Assembly: GCA_027031325.1 (NCBI GenBank)
Contig: JALVRI010000052.1
Location: 1-7,434, forward strand
DNA: 7,434 nt
Direction of reading: 5' to 3'
From: Desulfobacteraceae bacterium
GTDB taxonomy: Bacteria; Desulfobacterota; Desulfobacteria; Desulfobacterales; Desulfosarcinaceae
In this document: positions 6,783 to 7,434 of the stretch, piece by piece
Numbering within the stretch: position 1 is the stretch's first letter
Layout: every line of letters starts with the position of its first letter
The notes under the pieces: generated by a model
The model's input: only the letters and a program-made list of their open reading frames with translations
Database searches by the model: none
Told to the model about the DNA's origin: nothing
Translations under genes and position numbers: made by a program

Positions 6783-7434
6783 ATGATTACTATAACACTT
6801 CCGGACGGAAGCTCAAAGGGCTTTGAAACTCCACCCACCGGGCTGGAGATAGCCGAGTCCATTTCATCCTCCCTGGCAAGGCAGAGTGTGGCCATCGAAG
6901 TCGACGGTGTTATCAGGGATCTGAATCTGCCCGTCGATGCGGACGCCCGCGTCAGGCTGATCACCACCCGGGACCCGGAGGCCCTCGAGATCATGCGCCA
7001 CAGCGCGGCCCACGTCATGGCCCAGGCGATTGTGCGGCTGTATCCCGGAGCCAAGCTGACCATCGGGCCCGTCGTCGAAGACGGTTTCTACTATGATATC
7101 GACATGGAGCCGGTCTCAGAGGAGGATTTCGGCCGTATCGAGGCCGAGATGAAAAAAATCGTCAAGGCCAAGTTGCCCATAACCCGCAGGGAAGTATCCA
7201 AACAGGAGGCCCTCCAATTCTATGCCGGCGAACCTTACAAGCTGGAAATGATCCGGGAACTCGAAGACGGTACCATCTCCTTTTACAGTCAGGGGGAATT
7301 TACCGACCTGTGCCGTGGGCCCCATGTGCCCCATACCGGGTTTGTCAAGGCTTTCAAGCTGATGAAGGTCTCCGGGGCCTACTGGCGGGCCGATCAGTCC
7401 AAGGCCCAGCTTCAAAGAATCTACGGCACGGCGT
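6783..7434 (+). CDS. thrS: Threonyl-tRNA synthetase, N-terminal part (cut by the window edge)
   Basis: The frame is open from the ATG at 6783 to the right edge, giving 217 residues of an enzyme usually about 640 long. The enzyme joins threonine to tRNA-Thr, and its N-terminal editing domain hydrolyses wrongly made seryl-tRNA-Thr. The visible part holds the TGS domain (about 1-62, starting MITITLPDGS) and the editing domain (about 63-217). The editing metal/catalytic motifs are intact: HSAAH with H73 and H77, and CRGPH with C177 and H181, matching H73, H77, C182 and H186 of E. coli ThrS. GPVVEDGFYYDID (95-107) is also a family signature. The class II catalytic core and anticodon-binding domain lie outside the window. 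In many bacteria thrS is followed by infC-rpmI-rplT; that cannot be checked here. It is transcribed away from rnd. Confidence 0.97.
   Translation, partial: MITITLPDGSSKGFETPPTGLEIAESISSSLARQSVAIEVDGVIRDLNLPVDADARVRLITTRDPEALEIMRHSAAHVMAQAIVRLYPGAKLTIGPVVEDGFYYDIDMEPVSEEDFGRIEAEMKKIVKAKLPITRREVSKQEALQFYAGEPYKLEMIRELEDGTISFYSQGEFTDLCRGPHVPHTGFVKAFKLMKVSGAYWRADQSKAQLQRIYGTA

Overview
The window carries four genes on the minus strand (two complete genes plus a conserved stress module) and the start of one gene on the plus strand. Coding density is high, base composition is moderately GC-rich, and no mobile element, RNA gene or CRISPR array is visible. The gene styles (a PrkA / DUF444 / SpoVR module, a two-HRDC RNase D, and a ThrS starting MITITLPDGS) suggest a Gram-negative bacterium, most likely a deltaproteobacterium (Desulfobacterota or a relative). 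This taxonomic guess is an inference from protein style, not from a marker gene.

Reading along the minus strand from the right: rnd (6657 to 5455, ribonuclease D) is followed by a 381-base gap. Then come prkA (5073 to 3013, AAA+ PrkA/YeaG), a DUF444/YeaH von Willebrand A-type protein (2955 to 1660), and a SpoVR/YcgB family gene (1549 down to the left edge, where it is cut before its stop). The gaps inside the module are 57 and 110 bases with no convincing terminator, so the three genes probably form one transcription unit. A sigma70-like promoter candidate lies about 180 bases upstream of prkA. On the plus strand thrS (threonyl-tRNA synthetase, from 6783) starts divergently from rnd across a 125-base gap and runs off the right edge after the TGS and editing domains.

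PrkA, YeaH and SpoVR recur together in many bacteria and are linked to stationary phase, nitrogen or sulfur starvation, or sporulation, but the biochemistry of the set is poorly defined. The most interesting content is that all three are clearly divergent from the E. coli YeaG/YeaH/YcgB versions as I recall them. The PrkA has textbook AAA+ Walker A and Walker B (DE) motifs and two CxxC pairs, the YeaH has an intact MIDAS, and the SpoVR has a His/Asp/Glu pattern that could hold a metal. An AAA+ ATPase paired with a MIDAS protein resembles MoxR-vWA chaperone pairs, so a maturation or remodelling role acting on SpoVR or another client is a testable hypothesis. rnd and thrS are ordinary housekeeping genes apart from a strongly basic RNase D tail.
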